Shown here piece after piece: positions 56,149 through 64,000 of a stretch of DNA of 64,000 nt (position 1 is the first letter of the stretch; each line of letters begins with the position of its first letter). This DNA comes from Candidatus Propionivibrio dominans (GTDB lineage Bacteria > Pseudomonadota > Gammaproteobacteria > Burkholderiales > Rhodocyclaceae). The notes under the pieces are model-generated. The model did not search any database and was not told the origin of the DNA. It saw only the letters and a program-made list of their open reading frames with translations. The DNA lies in contig JADJNC010000011.1 of NCBI GenBank assembly GCA_016709335.1, positions 62,001 to 126,000 on the forward strand, read 5' to 3'. The position numbers were made by a program, and so were the translations under genes.

Positions 56149-57984
56149 ATGAATCCTGACCTGGCAATTGTTCTGGGCCTCCTCGCTCTCGCCATCGCGA
56201 TGTTCGCCCTCAACAAGCCGAGGATGGATGCCGTCGGACTGATCATGCTCACGGCCTTGCCGCTCACGGGAGTGATCACCATGGGCGAGGCCCTGGCCGG
56301 TTTCAGCGATCCGAACATCGTGCTGCTGGGCGCACTGTTCGTGATCGGTGAAGGGCTGGTGCGCACTGGCGTCGCCCAGCGGGTCGGAGACTGGCTGATA
56401 CGCACCGCAGGCACCAGCGAAACCCGTTTGATCGTATTGTTGATGGCCGTCGTCGCCACGCTCGGTGCCTTCATGAGTTCGACGGGCGTCGTGGCCATTT
56501 TCATTCCGGTCGCGCTGCGAATCGCGCAGAGTACCGGCATGGCCCCCAGCCAGCTCATGATGCCGCTCTCCGTTGCGGCGCTGATCAGCGGCATGATGAC
56601 GCTCGTGGCAACGGCACCGAACCTGGTGGTCAACAGCGAGTTGGTCCGCCATGGCATTGCAGGATTCTCGTTTTTCAGTTTCACTCCGTTCGGTGTGCCG
56701 GTGCTGCTGCTCGGCATACTCTACATGCTCTTCGCGCGCCGCTGGCTTGCCGCGAAGAGCCACCGCGATGCGGGCGACGTAAACCGCGTCAGCCTTCTTG
56801 ACTGGATCGAAAAATATCAGCTCGCCGAACGCGAGTTCCGCGTGCGGGTGACGCCGCAGTCACCGTTTGTCGGCAAGACACTGGGCGAGATCAAGCTGCG
56901 CGACGATTCCGGGATCAACGTCGTTGCCGTCGAGCGCAAGCGCGGCTTTTCAACCGAGGTCTTTGCTCCCCGCGCGAAAACAGTATTGCAGGCGGAAGAT
57001 ATCCTGCTGGTCGACGTGTTTGCACCGAAGGTCGATATTCATCAGGCCTGTCCGCAGCTTGCGCTAGAGGAATTGCCGCTCACCGGCGCTTACTTCAGCG
57101 ATCGTTCGCAAGAAATCGGAATGGCTGAAGTGATGGTCGCGGCGGACTCCAGCCTGGTCGGCAAGACGGTGATCGAGGCCGGCTTCCGCAGCCGTTTCCG
57201 CCTCACTCTGGTCGGCCTGCGGCGCGGCCAGAAGGCAATGGATGGCGGACATCTGAGTGCGCCGCTGAAGGTCGGCGACACCTTGTTGCTGATCGGGCCG
57301 TGGAAGGAAATCAGCCGATTGCAGTCCGACAGAAGCGATCTGGTGCTGCTCAATCTGCCGACGGAGCGCTCCGAGGTCCTCCCGGTTTCCGGCAAGGCAT
57401 TGCAGGCACTGGTGTGCCTGGTGGTGATGGTGGTGCTGATGATCGGCGGCATCGTCCCGAACGTTCAGGCCGCCCTGATCGCCTGTCTGCTGATGGGTGC
57501 CCTGCGCTGCATCGACCTGGACAGCGCTTATCGCTCGATCCACTGGAAGAGCCTGATCCTGATTGTCGGCATGCTGCCGTTTTCCATCGCCCTGCAGAAA
57601 ACCGGCGGCGTCGAGCTGGCAGCCGACGGCCTGATGGCGCTGACCTCCGGGGCGGGAACCTACGCCCTGCTGGCGAGCCTGTTTGCCATTACTGCCATGC
57701 TCGGGCTGTTTATCTCCAATACGGCAACCGCCGTGCTGATGGCCCCGGTAGCGCTGGCCATTGCCGGAGATCTGCAAGCCTCGCCGTATCCCTTCGCCAT
57801 GATCGTCGCGCTGGCGGCGTCGACGGCGTTCATGACGCCGATTTCCTCACCGGTGAATACGCTCGTCGTCGGCCCCGGCAACTACCAGTTCGGAGACTTC
57901 GTACGCGTCGGAGTTCCACTTTCGCTGATCGCCATGCTCGTCAGTGTCCTGCTCGTTCCACGGCTGCTGCCGCTGTTTCCGTAG
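56149..57984 (+). CDS. SLC13/DASS-type transporter with two RCK_C (TrkA_C) domains
   Basis: 611 residues. N-terminal helices 1-6 (about 1-205), two cytoplasmic TrkA_C-like domains (about 225-300 and 315-395; RVRVTPQSPFVGKTLGEIKLRDDSG), then further helices to the end. Hairpin motifs MSSTGVVAIFIPVALR and FISNTATAVLMAPVALA are the SNT signatures of DASS transporters. Members move sulfate, dicarboxylates or similar anions. It follows the RND pump by 27 bases and may be co-transcribed. Confidence 0.9.
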   Translation: MNPDLAIVLGLLALAIAMFALNKPRMDAVGLIMLTALPLTGVITMGEALAGFSDPNIVLLGALFVIGEGLVRTGVAQRVGDWLIRTAGTSETRLIVLLMAVVATLGAFMSSTGVVAIFIPVALRIAQSTGMAPSQLMMPLSVAALISGMMTLVATAPNLVVNSELVRHGIAGFSFFSFTPFGVPVLLLGILYMLFARRWLAAKSHRDAGDVNRVSLLDWIEKYQLAEREFRVRVTPQSPFVGKTLGEIKLRDDSGINVVAVERKRGFSTEVFAPRAKTVLQAEDILLVDVFAPKVDIHQACPQLALEELPLTGAYFSDRSQEIGMAEVMVAADSSLVGKTVIEAGFRSRFRLTLVGLRRGQKAMDGGHLSAPLKVGDTLLLIGPWKEISRLQSDRSDLVLLNLPTERSEVLPVSGKALQALVCLVVMVVLMIGGIVPNVQAALIACLLMGALRCIDLDSAYRSIHWKSLILIVGMLPFSIALQKTGGVELAADGLMALTSGAGTYALLASLFAITAMLGLFISNTATAVLMAPVALAIAGDLQASPYPFAMIVALAASTAFMTPISSPVNTLVVGPGNYQFGDFVRVGVPLSLIAMLVSVLLVPRLLPLFP

Positions 57985-58013
57985 TGACGCCGGCTGCAGC
58001 CTTTAACTTGAAA

Positions 58014-58171
58014 CCTCGGAGGCTGTGAGTTAATGGACAAACACCTCCCCAAGCCGTGGCCCGAGGTCAGGCTTCGCGCTCATTCCGGCGAACGCCGGAA
58101 TCCAGTACCTTCCTCTGATCGGGGTGACGAGCCTTGAAATCAGGCAGTCATGATTTTTTCACAGACGTTCG
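58014..58171. repeat. Compound REP element, copy 4 (matches 6238-6410)
   Basis: Reading left to right: GAGGCTGTGAGTTAATGGAC, AAACACCTCCCCAAGCCGT, a CCGAGGTCAGGCTTCGCGCT block, one palindrome ATTCCGGCGAACGCCGGAAT at 58082-58101, TCCAGTACCTTCCTCTGAT, then GGGGTGACGAGCCTTGAAAT and TTTTTTCACAGACG. It matches the minus strand of 6238-6410 but lacks the second palindrome and carries the extra block also seen at 23.9 kb. Confidence 0.85.
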
Positions 58172-58383
58172 GTTGCCGACGATCAAACCCTTCGACCTGC
58201 ATCGAAGGTACTGCGCAACAAGTTACCTGGGCGTATGCAGAACCGGACTCGGGTGCCTGTCCAGCAGCGCTTGCCGGATTCACTCCTGGCTTTTTCTGCG
58301 CCATGGCCTATAGTGGGACTGTGCCGTGATCTGCGGTGAATCCGGCACGTAAATGCAGTGCCAGCCGAACTCTCAGGAGATTG

Positions 58384-58483
58384 TATGGTTCAATGCCCTT
58401 ACCGCTTTTCAAAGATAATCGTGTAGCAACCATAGCGGCGTAAAGCCGATCACCTTGGCCTGGTGTGCCGGGGTAGAAGTCCC
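58384..58483 (+). ncRNA. Candidate structured leader upstream of the GGDEF gene
   Basis: A run of potential helices: TATGGTT (58384-58390) with AACCATA (58428-58434); CGGC-GTAAA-GCCG (58436-58448); CACC-N7-GGTG after 58451; GGG...CCC to 58483. A strong terminator follows directly, then the GGDEF start 54 bases later. GCGTAAAGCC and GCCGGGGTAG are reminiscent of parts of the c-di-GMP-I (GEMM) riboswitch core, but the match is incomplete and I cannot fold it reliably. Confidence 0.35.
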
Positions 58484-58519
58484 AAAAGCCCATGCAACTC
58501 AAAGCATGGGCTTTTTTTT
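58484..58519 (+). terminator. Strong intrinsic terminator before the GGDEF gene
   Basis: GCCCATGC (58488-58495), eight-base loop, GCATGGGC (58504-58511), then eight T. About 500 bases separate it from the SLC13 stop, so it more likely ends a short leader or small RNA than that gene. Confidence 0.93.
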
Positions 58520-58573
58520 CAGGGCTTGAATTCGCGCTGTAGAATGCACAATTGATATTGACCTGAGTCCGGA

Positions 58574-60214
58574 ATGAAAGACGAGCAAATCCGCATCCCA
58601 CTGGATGACCGGGTTCGATTGATTCGAATTCAGGTCTTCTTCAAGAACTCTGCCGGAAATGCATTGAGTTTTTTGGTAGGCGGAGTGCTTTTTGTCCTTA
58701 TTTTGCGCAGCGCCGGTGTGCCGGATGACAGTCTGCTGGCATGGTTTGCGCTGCTCATTCTGGCGAGCGGGGCTCTCGCTCTTTTCCAGCGACACGTAAA
58801 TCGGGTCGGACTTTCGATCGACAACGCCGATCGCCTGTACCGTATCCGCACCCTGCTGGGCGGGGTGACCTGTGCGCTGTATGGCGCAACCGTCGTTCTT
58901 CTGTCAGACCAGCCGGCAGGCATTGCGCACACTTTTGCCTTTATTGCGGCTTCGACGGTAGTGACGGTCAGCTACATGGCATATGCCACCATGTTTGCCT
59001 ATTGCCTGACGGTCAACGCGGTCACTCTGCTGCCGTTTACCGTGTTCTATCTTTATCGTTACTTCACTTCCAGCGATGCGTTTTTTTTGCTGATGGGGCT
59101 AACGGCGATTCTCTGGCAAATCATCGTTACCGCAAAGGCCCTGCTGGCCTCACGCTCCGCAGTAGGAGCGATCACGCTCAATGAACGCTTGCGCGACGAA
59201 ATGGCCGAACGCAGGCTGATTGCCGAGGCGCTGAAAATCAGTGAGGATCAATCTCAGCGACTGGCCTCAATGCTGCGCCTGATGTGCGACAACGTGCCCG
59301 ACATGATCTGGGCAAAGGATCTTGAGAATCGCTATCTCTTCGCCAACAAGGCGCTCTGCGAACAGCTTCTCAATGCGGCCAACACCGATGAGCCCGTGGG
59401 CAAGACTTTTGATTTCTTTGTTCAGCGCGAGCGCGAACGACATCCGGACGATCCGCAGTGGCTGACCTACGGTCAGTACTCGCAGGATACCGACAGACAC
59501 ACCATCGGCCGTGACGAACCGACGACCTTTGAAGAGTCAGGCCGGGTTTGCGGCCGCTTTGTAACTCTTGACGTCCATCAAGCCCGCTTTGTCAATTCCC
59601 GGGGAGTGGTCATCGGTACGGTAGGCTGCGCCCGCGACATTACCGAGCGCAAGGCCTCCGAGGCTCTGGTGCAGCATCTGGCTCACCACGACGTGCTGAC
59701 CGACCTGCCCAATCGGGCTCTGCTGAGCGACCGCCTGCGTCAGGCGCTGGCTCAGGCGCGGCGGGACCACGGCAAGCTTGCGGTCGTGTTTCTCGATCTG
59801 GACAATCTCAAGCCGGTGAATGACACGCTCGGTCACGCCGTGGGTGACCTGATATTGAAGGAGGTGGCGCGTCGTCTGCGCGAGGTTGTGACGCGTCAGT
59901 CCGATACCGTGTCGCGCTTCGGTGGCGACGAATTCGTGATCCTCTTGCAACGCGTCAACACCGGGCAGGATGCCAGCGTCGTCGCCGATAAAATCCTTGA
60001 TACACTCAGCCAGCCTTTCAGCATCAATCAGCTTGCGATCAACATTTCTGCGAGCATTGGCATCGCCATTTTCCCCGAACATGGCGAGGACGTGGATCAG
60101 TTGCTGAGAAATGCCGACGCTGCGATGTATTGCGCCAAGCATGAGGGGCGTAATTGTTCCCGGTTTTTCGATGCCTCAATGGCGCCTATGGACGGGGATC
60201 AAGAGTCCCTCTGA
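58574..60214 (+). CDS. Membrane-bound PAS-GGDEF diguanylate cyclase
   Basis: 546 residues. Five or six helices (about 30-190) form a MASE-like sensor, followed by a short coiled coil, a PAS domain (about 230-355; [23 protein letters not shown]) and a GGDEF domain. The active site RFGGDEF is intact at about 448-454 and an inhibitory RxxD (RQSD) lies exactly five residues before it, so the enzyme should make c-di-GMP with product feedback. The stop overlaps miaA by 16 bases, convergent. Confidence 0.93.
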   Translation: MKDEQIRIPLDDRVRLIRIQVFFKNSAGNALSFLVGGVLFVLILRSAGVPDDSLLAWFALLILASGALALFQRHVNRVGLSIDNADRLYRIRTLLGGVTCALYGATVVLLSDQPAGIAHTFAFIAASTVVTVSYMAYATMFAYCLTVNAVTLLPFTVFYLYRYFTSSDAFFLLMGLTAILWQIIVTAKALLASRSAVGAITLNERLRDEMAERRLIAEALKISEDQSQRLASMLRLMCDNVPDMIWAKDLENRYLFANKALCEQLLNAANTDEPVGKTFDFFVQRERERHPDDPQWLTYGQYSQDTDRHTIGRDEPTTFEESGRVCGRFVTLDVHQARFVNSRGVVIGTVGCARDITERKASEALVQHLAHHDVLTDLPNRALLSDRLRQALAQARRDHGKLAVVFLDLDNLKPVNDTLGHAVGDLILKEVARRLREVVTRQSDTVSRFGGDEFVILLQRVNTGQDASVVADKILDTLSQPFSINQLAINISASIGIAIFPEHGEDVDQLLRNADAAMYCAKHEGRNCSRFFDASMAPMDGDQESL

Positions 60215-61158
60215 ACGAGCAGGTCGTCCACTCTATGGGCGATCTTTTCGAGATGGTCCGGCGCCAGACAATCGAAGATTTCCGGCTTCAGCGTGTTGCT
60301 CAGCCAGGTGATCTGGCGCTTGGCCAACTGGCGTGTGGCGTAGATGCCGCGCTCGCGCATTTCCGAACGCGGCGCCAGACCGTCCTGCACCTCCCAGATC
60401 TGTCGGTAACCGACGCAGCGCATCGACGGCAGCCCGGGATGCAGGCGGTATTTCGCGCGCAGCATCTCGACCTCGGCTTCCAGCCCGGCAGCCAGCATGT
60501 CGTCATAGCGCCCGGCGATGCGTGCGTGCAGCACGCTGCGTTCGGAAGGCAGCAGGCCAAGCGACAGGAAGTCGTAGTGCGGCAACTGATTCCTGCCGGC
60601 GGCGAGCAGTGAAGACATCGATCGTCCCGAGCGGCGAAAGACTTCCAGTGCGCGCTGTATGCGCTGCGCATCGCCCGGATGCAGGCGGGCAGCCGTTTCC
60701 GGATCGACCCTTGACAGTTCCGCATGGACTGCCGGCCAGCCCTCGGCGCTGGCCTGCGCATCAATGCCGGCGCGGGTTTCCGGGCAGGCCTGCGGCAGTT
60801 CGGCGAGTCCGTCGAGCAGCGATTTGAAGTAGAGCATGGTGCCACCGACAAGCAGCGGTATCTTCCCGCGTGCGCTGATCTCAGCCATCGCGGCCAGCGC
60901 GTCGCTGCGAAAGCGCGCCGCCGAGTAGGCTTCCTCGGGGCTGATCAGGTCAATCAAATGATGCGGGAAATCCCTGAGCGTAGCGGCATCGGGTTTGGCC
61001 GTGCCGATCGTCATGTCACGAAAGACCTGCGCCGAGTCGACGCTGATCAGTTCCACAGGAAAGCGGCGCGCCAGTTCAATCGCCACCGCCGTCTTGCCGC
61101 TGGCCGTTGGCCCCATCAGCAGAATGGCCGGAGGAAGGGCAGGCATTTCGCTAACCAT
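60199..61158 (-). CDS. miaA: tRNA dimethylallyltransferase
   Basis: 319 residues. Adds a dimethylallyl group to A37 of tRNAs reading UNN codons. P-loop [27 protein letters not shown](T)IGTAKP and [21 protein letters not shown] are diagnostic. ATG 61158 chosen; ATG 61146 is possible. It lies downstream of mutL on the same strand, a widely conserved pair, though a REP region separates them. Confidence 0.96.
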   Translation of the reverse strand: MVSEMPALPPAILLMGPTASGKTAVAIELARRFPVELISVDSAQVFRDMTIGTAKPDAATLRDFPHHLIDLISPEEAYSAARFRSDALAAMAEISARGKIPLLVGGTMLYFKSLLDGLAELPQACPETRAGIDAQASAEGWPAVHAELSRVDPETAARLHPGDAQRIQRALEVFRRSGRSMSSLLAAGRNQLPHYDFLSLGLLPSERSVLHARIAGRYDDMLAAGLEAEVEMLRAKYRLHPGLPSMRCVGYRQIWEVQDGLAPRSEMRERGIYATRQLAKRQITWLSNTLKPEIFDCLAPDHLEKIAHRVDDLLVQRDS

Positions 61159-61209
61159 GGTGGTCCCAGCAAAATGAACGATTTAATTGATTCGCCATGA
61201 AAATTCAAC

Positions 61210-61337
61210 CCGTCATTCCGGCGAACGCCGGAATCCAGAAAACACGGTCAGGAATCTCCTCGATCCCGGCTTTTGCCCCGAAATAAATAACCTTGGGGTA
61301 CACCTGAATGAGCGCGAAGCCTGGCATCGGGCAACGG
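61210..61337. repeat. Compound REP element, copy 5
   Basis: One full palindrome GTCATTCCGGCGAACGCCGG (from 61212), a partial one with CCCGGCTTTTGCCCCGAA (61265-61282), and GAATGAGCGCGAAGCCTGGC at 61307-61326, which is the reverse complement of the block at 23899-23926 and 58056-58083. It fills the miaA-mutL gap. Confidence 0.85.
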
Positions 61338-61384
61338 ACGGAAAAGAGCCTGAATATGACATCCTGGCGGTCTGGCTGCTTTTC

Positions 61385-63235
61385 CTACCGGCCGCGCTGA
61401 AAGAGCCGATCAAGCTCGTCCATCGACACCTGCGTCCACGTCGGTCGACCGTGGTTGCACTGGTCAGCGCGCTCGGTTTCTTCCATCTGGCGCAACAGGG
61501 CATTCATCTCCGGAATCGACAACAGGCGCCTTGCACGCACTGCGCCGTGGCAGGCCATGGTGGCGAGTAGCTCGTTACGCCGTGCCGCCATCAGTTGCGT
61601 GATGCCGTGTTCGCGTAGTTCGGCGAGTAGCGAGCGCGCCAGATCGGCCGGGTCGGCAGCCTGCAGGAGTGCGGGTACGGCACGCACGGCGAGTTGTGCG
61701 GGGCCGATGGGCGCGAGGTCGAAGCCGAGGTCGTGCAATGCTTCAAGATGTTCTTCGGCAGCCGCCACATCAAGCGCTTCGGCGTTGAAAATGGCGGGAA
61801 TGAGCAGCGCCTGCGTCGCCACCTGGCGAGTATCGAGCGCGTTCTTGAGTTTTTCGTAAAGGATGCGCTCGTGTGCCGCGTGCATGTCGACGACGATCAG
61901 CCCCTGCGCGTTCTGGGCGAGGATGTAGACGCCATGCAATTGGGCCAGCGCATAACCGAGTGGCGGTGCTTCGCCATGTGCGGGTACGGCGGGCAGCGCA
62001 GTGAAGGTGCCCGGCGTCGATGGCGTTGAATGGGCCAAGTGGGCGAAGGCAAGATAGGCTGCCGCCGCCGGTTCTTCGACGCGCAGCGACTCCTGGCGCG
62101 GCGCCCAGTGGCCGAATGACGGGCGGGCCGCAGTTTCGGCCCGTGCTGAAGACGCATCGGGCTCGCTGGCCAGCGAAGCGGAAAGCGTTCGCTGCACCGC
62201 GTGAAAGACGAACTGATGGACGGCGCGCCCGTCGCGGAAACGGACTTCGGTTTTTGCCGGATGCACGTTGACGTCAACGCTCGACGGATCGACTTCAAGA
62301 AAAATACAGTAGGCCGGAAAGCGGCTGCCGTGCAGCAGGTCCTGATAAGCCTCGCGCAGCGCATGGCCGAGCAGCTTGTCGCGCACGAAGCGGCCATTGA
62401 CGTAGCAGTACTGGGCATCGCCGCGTGCCCGTGAATGGGCGGGCAGGGCGCAGTGGCCGAAAACGCGCAGGCCGCTACCGCCTTGTCCTCTTTGTCCATT
62501 TTCCGCGTGGCCTCCCATGGCACCGATCGTTCCCGTATCAAGAGCACGCGATCCGGCCAGGAAATCGTCGCCGAGAATGGCGCCGGCGCGGCTGCGTGCA
62601 TCGCCTCTCGGCAAATGCAGGCTGACGCGCCCCTTGTGCGAGAGCGTAAAGGCGACGTCAGGGTGCGCCAGTGCGATGCGTTTGACGGCTTCGGCACAAT
62701 GCGCGAACTCGGTGGCCTCGGACTTGAGAAACTTTCGCCGTGCCGGCGTGTTGTAGTACAGGTCGCGCACTTCGACCAGCGTTCCGGCGGCCAGGGCAGC
62801 GGGTTCCGGCGCCGCGCCCGGCCCGGCGTTGAGCCGCCAGGCGTGGGTGGAATCTGCGCTGGGAGCGGCCTCGCGGCTGGTCAGTGTGACGCGCGCCACG
62901 GCGGCCACCGAAGCCAGTGCTTCGCCGCGAAAGCCGAGGGTGGCGACGCGTTCGAGATCGTCGAGCGAGGCAATCTTCGACGTGGCGTGACGGGTGAGCG
63001 CCAGCAGCAGTTCGTCGCGAGCGATACCGCCGCCGTCGTCGCTGACGCGGATCAGCTTGACCCCGCCTTCTTCGAGCTGGATGTGGATGCTCGTACTGCC
63101 TGCATCGAGGGCGTTTTCGAGCAACTCCTTGAGTACCGAGGCCGGACGTTCGACTACCTCGCCGGCAGCGATCTGGCTGATCAGAAGATCGGGCAGCAGG
63201 TGGATTTTCGGCGTCAGAACCGGCGATTCAGGCAT
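61385..63235 (-). CDS. mutL: DNA mismatch repair protein MutL
   Basis: 616 residues from ATG 63235 (MPESPVLTPKIHLLPDLLI). GHKL ATPase motifs: ENALDAGST, DDGGGI, RHATSKI and TLGFRGEALASV. A Pro/Ala-rich linker leads to the dimerisation domain (about 425-616). The endonuclease motif DQHA(X)2E(X)4E is replaced by DMHAAHERILYE, so the region should be compared carefully; CPxH is seen only as MACHGAV. Longer in-frame starts upstream are rejected. Confidence 0.95.
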   Translation of the reverse strand: MPESPVLTPKIHLLPDLLISQIAAGEVVERPASVLKELLENALDAGSTSIHIQLEEGGVKLIRVSDDGGGIARDELLLALTRHATSKIASLDDLERVATLGFRGEALASVAAVARVTLTSREAAPSADSTHAWRLNAGPGAAPEPAALAAGTLVEVRDLYYNTPARRKFLKSEATEFAHCAEAVKRIALAHPDVAFTLSHKGRVSLHLPRGDARSRAGAILGDDFLAGSRALDTGTIGAMGGHAENGQRGQGGSGLRVFGHCALPAHSRARGDAQYCYVNGRFVRDKLLGHALREAYQDLLHGSRFPAYCIFLEVDPSSVDVNVHPAKTEVRFRDGRAVHQFVFHAVQRTLSASLASEPDASSARAETAARPSFGHWAPRQESLRVEEPAAAAYLAFAHLAHSTPSTPGTFTALPAVPAHGEAPPLGYALAQLHGVYILAQNAQGLIVVDMHAAHERILYEKLKNALDTRQVATQALLIPAIFNAEALDVAAAEEHLEALHDLGFDLAPIGPAQLAVRAVPALLQAADPADLARSLLAELREHGITQLMAARRNELLATMACHGAVRARRLLSIPEMNALLRQMEETERADQCNHGRPTWTQVSMDELDRLFQRGR

Positions 63236-63298
63236 GGACGGGATTATACCGGGCAAGCTTCCGGTAGAATCGCGGCTTTGCGCTGAGTGCCGGCCAAC

Positions 63299-63934
63299 AT
63301 GGAATACCTTGCCACCTTTATCGACATCATCCTGCATCTGGACAAACATCTGGCCGTGCTGGTGCAACAGTATGGAGTGTGGATCTACGCGATTCTCTTC
63401 GCCATCATTTTCAGCGAAACGGGCTTTGTCGTGACGCCCTTCCTGCCCGGCGACTCGCTGCTCTTCGTCGCCGGCGCGCTGGCCGCGCTGGGTGGCATGG
63501 ACATTGGTGTGCTGATCGCCGTGCTGATCGCCGCGGCAGTGCTGGGCAACATGCTCAATTACCAGATCGGCCGCTATCTGGGGCCGAAGGTTTTCAACTG
63601 GGAGAGTTCTCGCTTTTTCAACAAGGAGGCGCTGGAGAAGACGCACGCCTACTACGAGAAACACGGCGGCAAGACGCTGGTCATTTCGCGCTTCCTGCCG
63701 CTGTTCCGAACCTTTGCGCCCTTCGTCGCCGGCATCGGCGCGATGAGCTACTCACGCTTTACCTTCTTCAATCTGATCGGCGCGATTTCCTGGGTCGGGT
63801 CGCTGACGCTGGCCGGCTATTTTTTCGGCAACCTGCCGTGGGTACAGCAGAACCTGACGGCAGTCATCCTGGGCATCATCGTTGTTTCGCTGATACCCGT
63901 TTTCATTGGCTGGTTACAGCACCGGAAGGCATAG
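63299..63934 (+). CDS. DedA family membrane protein
   Basis: 211 residues from ATG 63299 (MEYLATFIDII); GTG 63287 is an alternative. The SNARE-associated/VTT domain is clear: FSETGFVVTPFLPGDSLLFVAGALAA, GNMLNYQIGRYLG and SRFLPLFRTFAPFVAGIGAM with the essential Arg residues. DedA proteins act in membrane homeostasis, probably as proton-dependent lipid (undecaprenyl-phosphate) flippases. Divergent from mutL; TAGAAT at 63265-63270 may be a -10 box. Confidence 0.92.
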   Translation: MEYLATFIDIILHLDKHLAVLVQQYGVWIYAILFAIIFSETGFVVTPFLPGDSLLFVAGALAALGGMDIGVLIAVLIAAAVLGNMLNYQIGRYLGPKVFNWESSRFFNKEALEKTHAYYEKHGGKTLVISRFLPLFRTFAPFVAGIGAMSYSRFTFFNLIGAISWVGSLTLAGYFFGNLPWVQQNLTAVILGIIVVSLIPVFIGWLQHRKA

Positions 63935-64000
63935 GGAGAAGGATCATTCAAGAATACGTCCGTCAGCAATCTGGTTTGTTGCTGACATCCAAGGGGCGTC
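63935..64000. other. End of window, no feature
   Basis: GGAGAAGGATC at 63943-63953 could be a ribosome site for a gene beyond, but no start with a sustained frame is visible. Confidence 0.3.

Noticed and set aside
58308..58601. 97-codon minus-strand ORF over the GGDEF leader
   Set aside because: It translates the structured leader and terminator; no ribosome site or domain.

Overview
The window looks like chromosomal DNA of a betaproteobacterium, most likely a Rhodocyclales relative (Accumulibacter / Propionivibrio / Dechloromonas-like). This rests on gene order rather than any search: ftsQ-ftsA-ftsZ-lpxC, a DUF721/DciA gene and a TTG-started M23 peptidase before secA and argJ; panB-panC-panD beside a deoxynucleoside kinase, folK and pcnB; hda next to purM; miaA next to mutL. 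Codon use is GC-rich throughout. I saw no rRNA, tRNA, CRISPR array, phage or transposase gene.

Layout. 0-10.7 kb: cell division (ftsQAZ), lipid A (lpxC), helicase loading (DciA-like), peptidoglycan hydrolase, secA, argJ. 10.7-14.1 kb: an accessory patch with a nucleotidyltransferase pair, two VapBC modules, apaG and a small aspartic protease. 14.2-20.8 kb: a type IV pilin locus with a sigma-54 promoter, a 60-residue pilin, a decayed secreted ORF, an ABC transporter resembling the PilGHI arrangement, a membrane glycosyltransferase-like gene with a G10 tract and several frameshifts, and an O-antigen ligase/PglL-like gene. 21.2-22.4 kb: a second HTH plus nucleotidyltransferase pair. 22.5-28.4 kb: sixA, a Crp/Fnr regulator and a four-gene MacAB/Lol-like exporter. 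28.5-33.5 kb: an unusual redox operon. 33.6-45.8 kb: guaC, an RlmN paralogue, a NYN-LOTUS RNA-binding protein, serA, serC, yjcH-actP and the pantothenate genes. 45.8-51.2 kb: a disrupted DUF486 gene, folK, pcnB, a frameshifted HAD phosphatase, hda and purM. 51.8-58 kb: an RND efflux pair and an SLC13 transporter. 58-64 kb: a membrane GGDEF protein behind a terminator-ended leader, then miaA, mutL and a DedA protein.

Most interesting region. At 28.5-33.5 kb a NosR/NapH-like membrane iron-sulfur protein runs (apart from one homopolymer frameshift) into an FHA plus cyclic-nucleotide-binding region. It is followed by a TerB-like - ferredoxin reductase - 2Fe-2S fusion. I infer a signal-controlled membrane electron-transfer chain of unknown substrate.

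The second theme is intergenic repeats. At least seven kinds occur, including hairpins whose arms are arrays of 7-bp words (CGCAGAG, CACCAAG, CACGAAG) and REP-like CCGGCG...CGCCGG palindromes that form larger compound elements. Several single-base indels in homopolymers (about 14.64, 16.7, 18.0, 19.63, 30.95 and 48.80 kb) break otherwise good genes; some may be assembly errors, so pseudogene calls are cautious.
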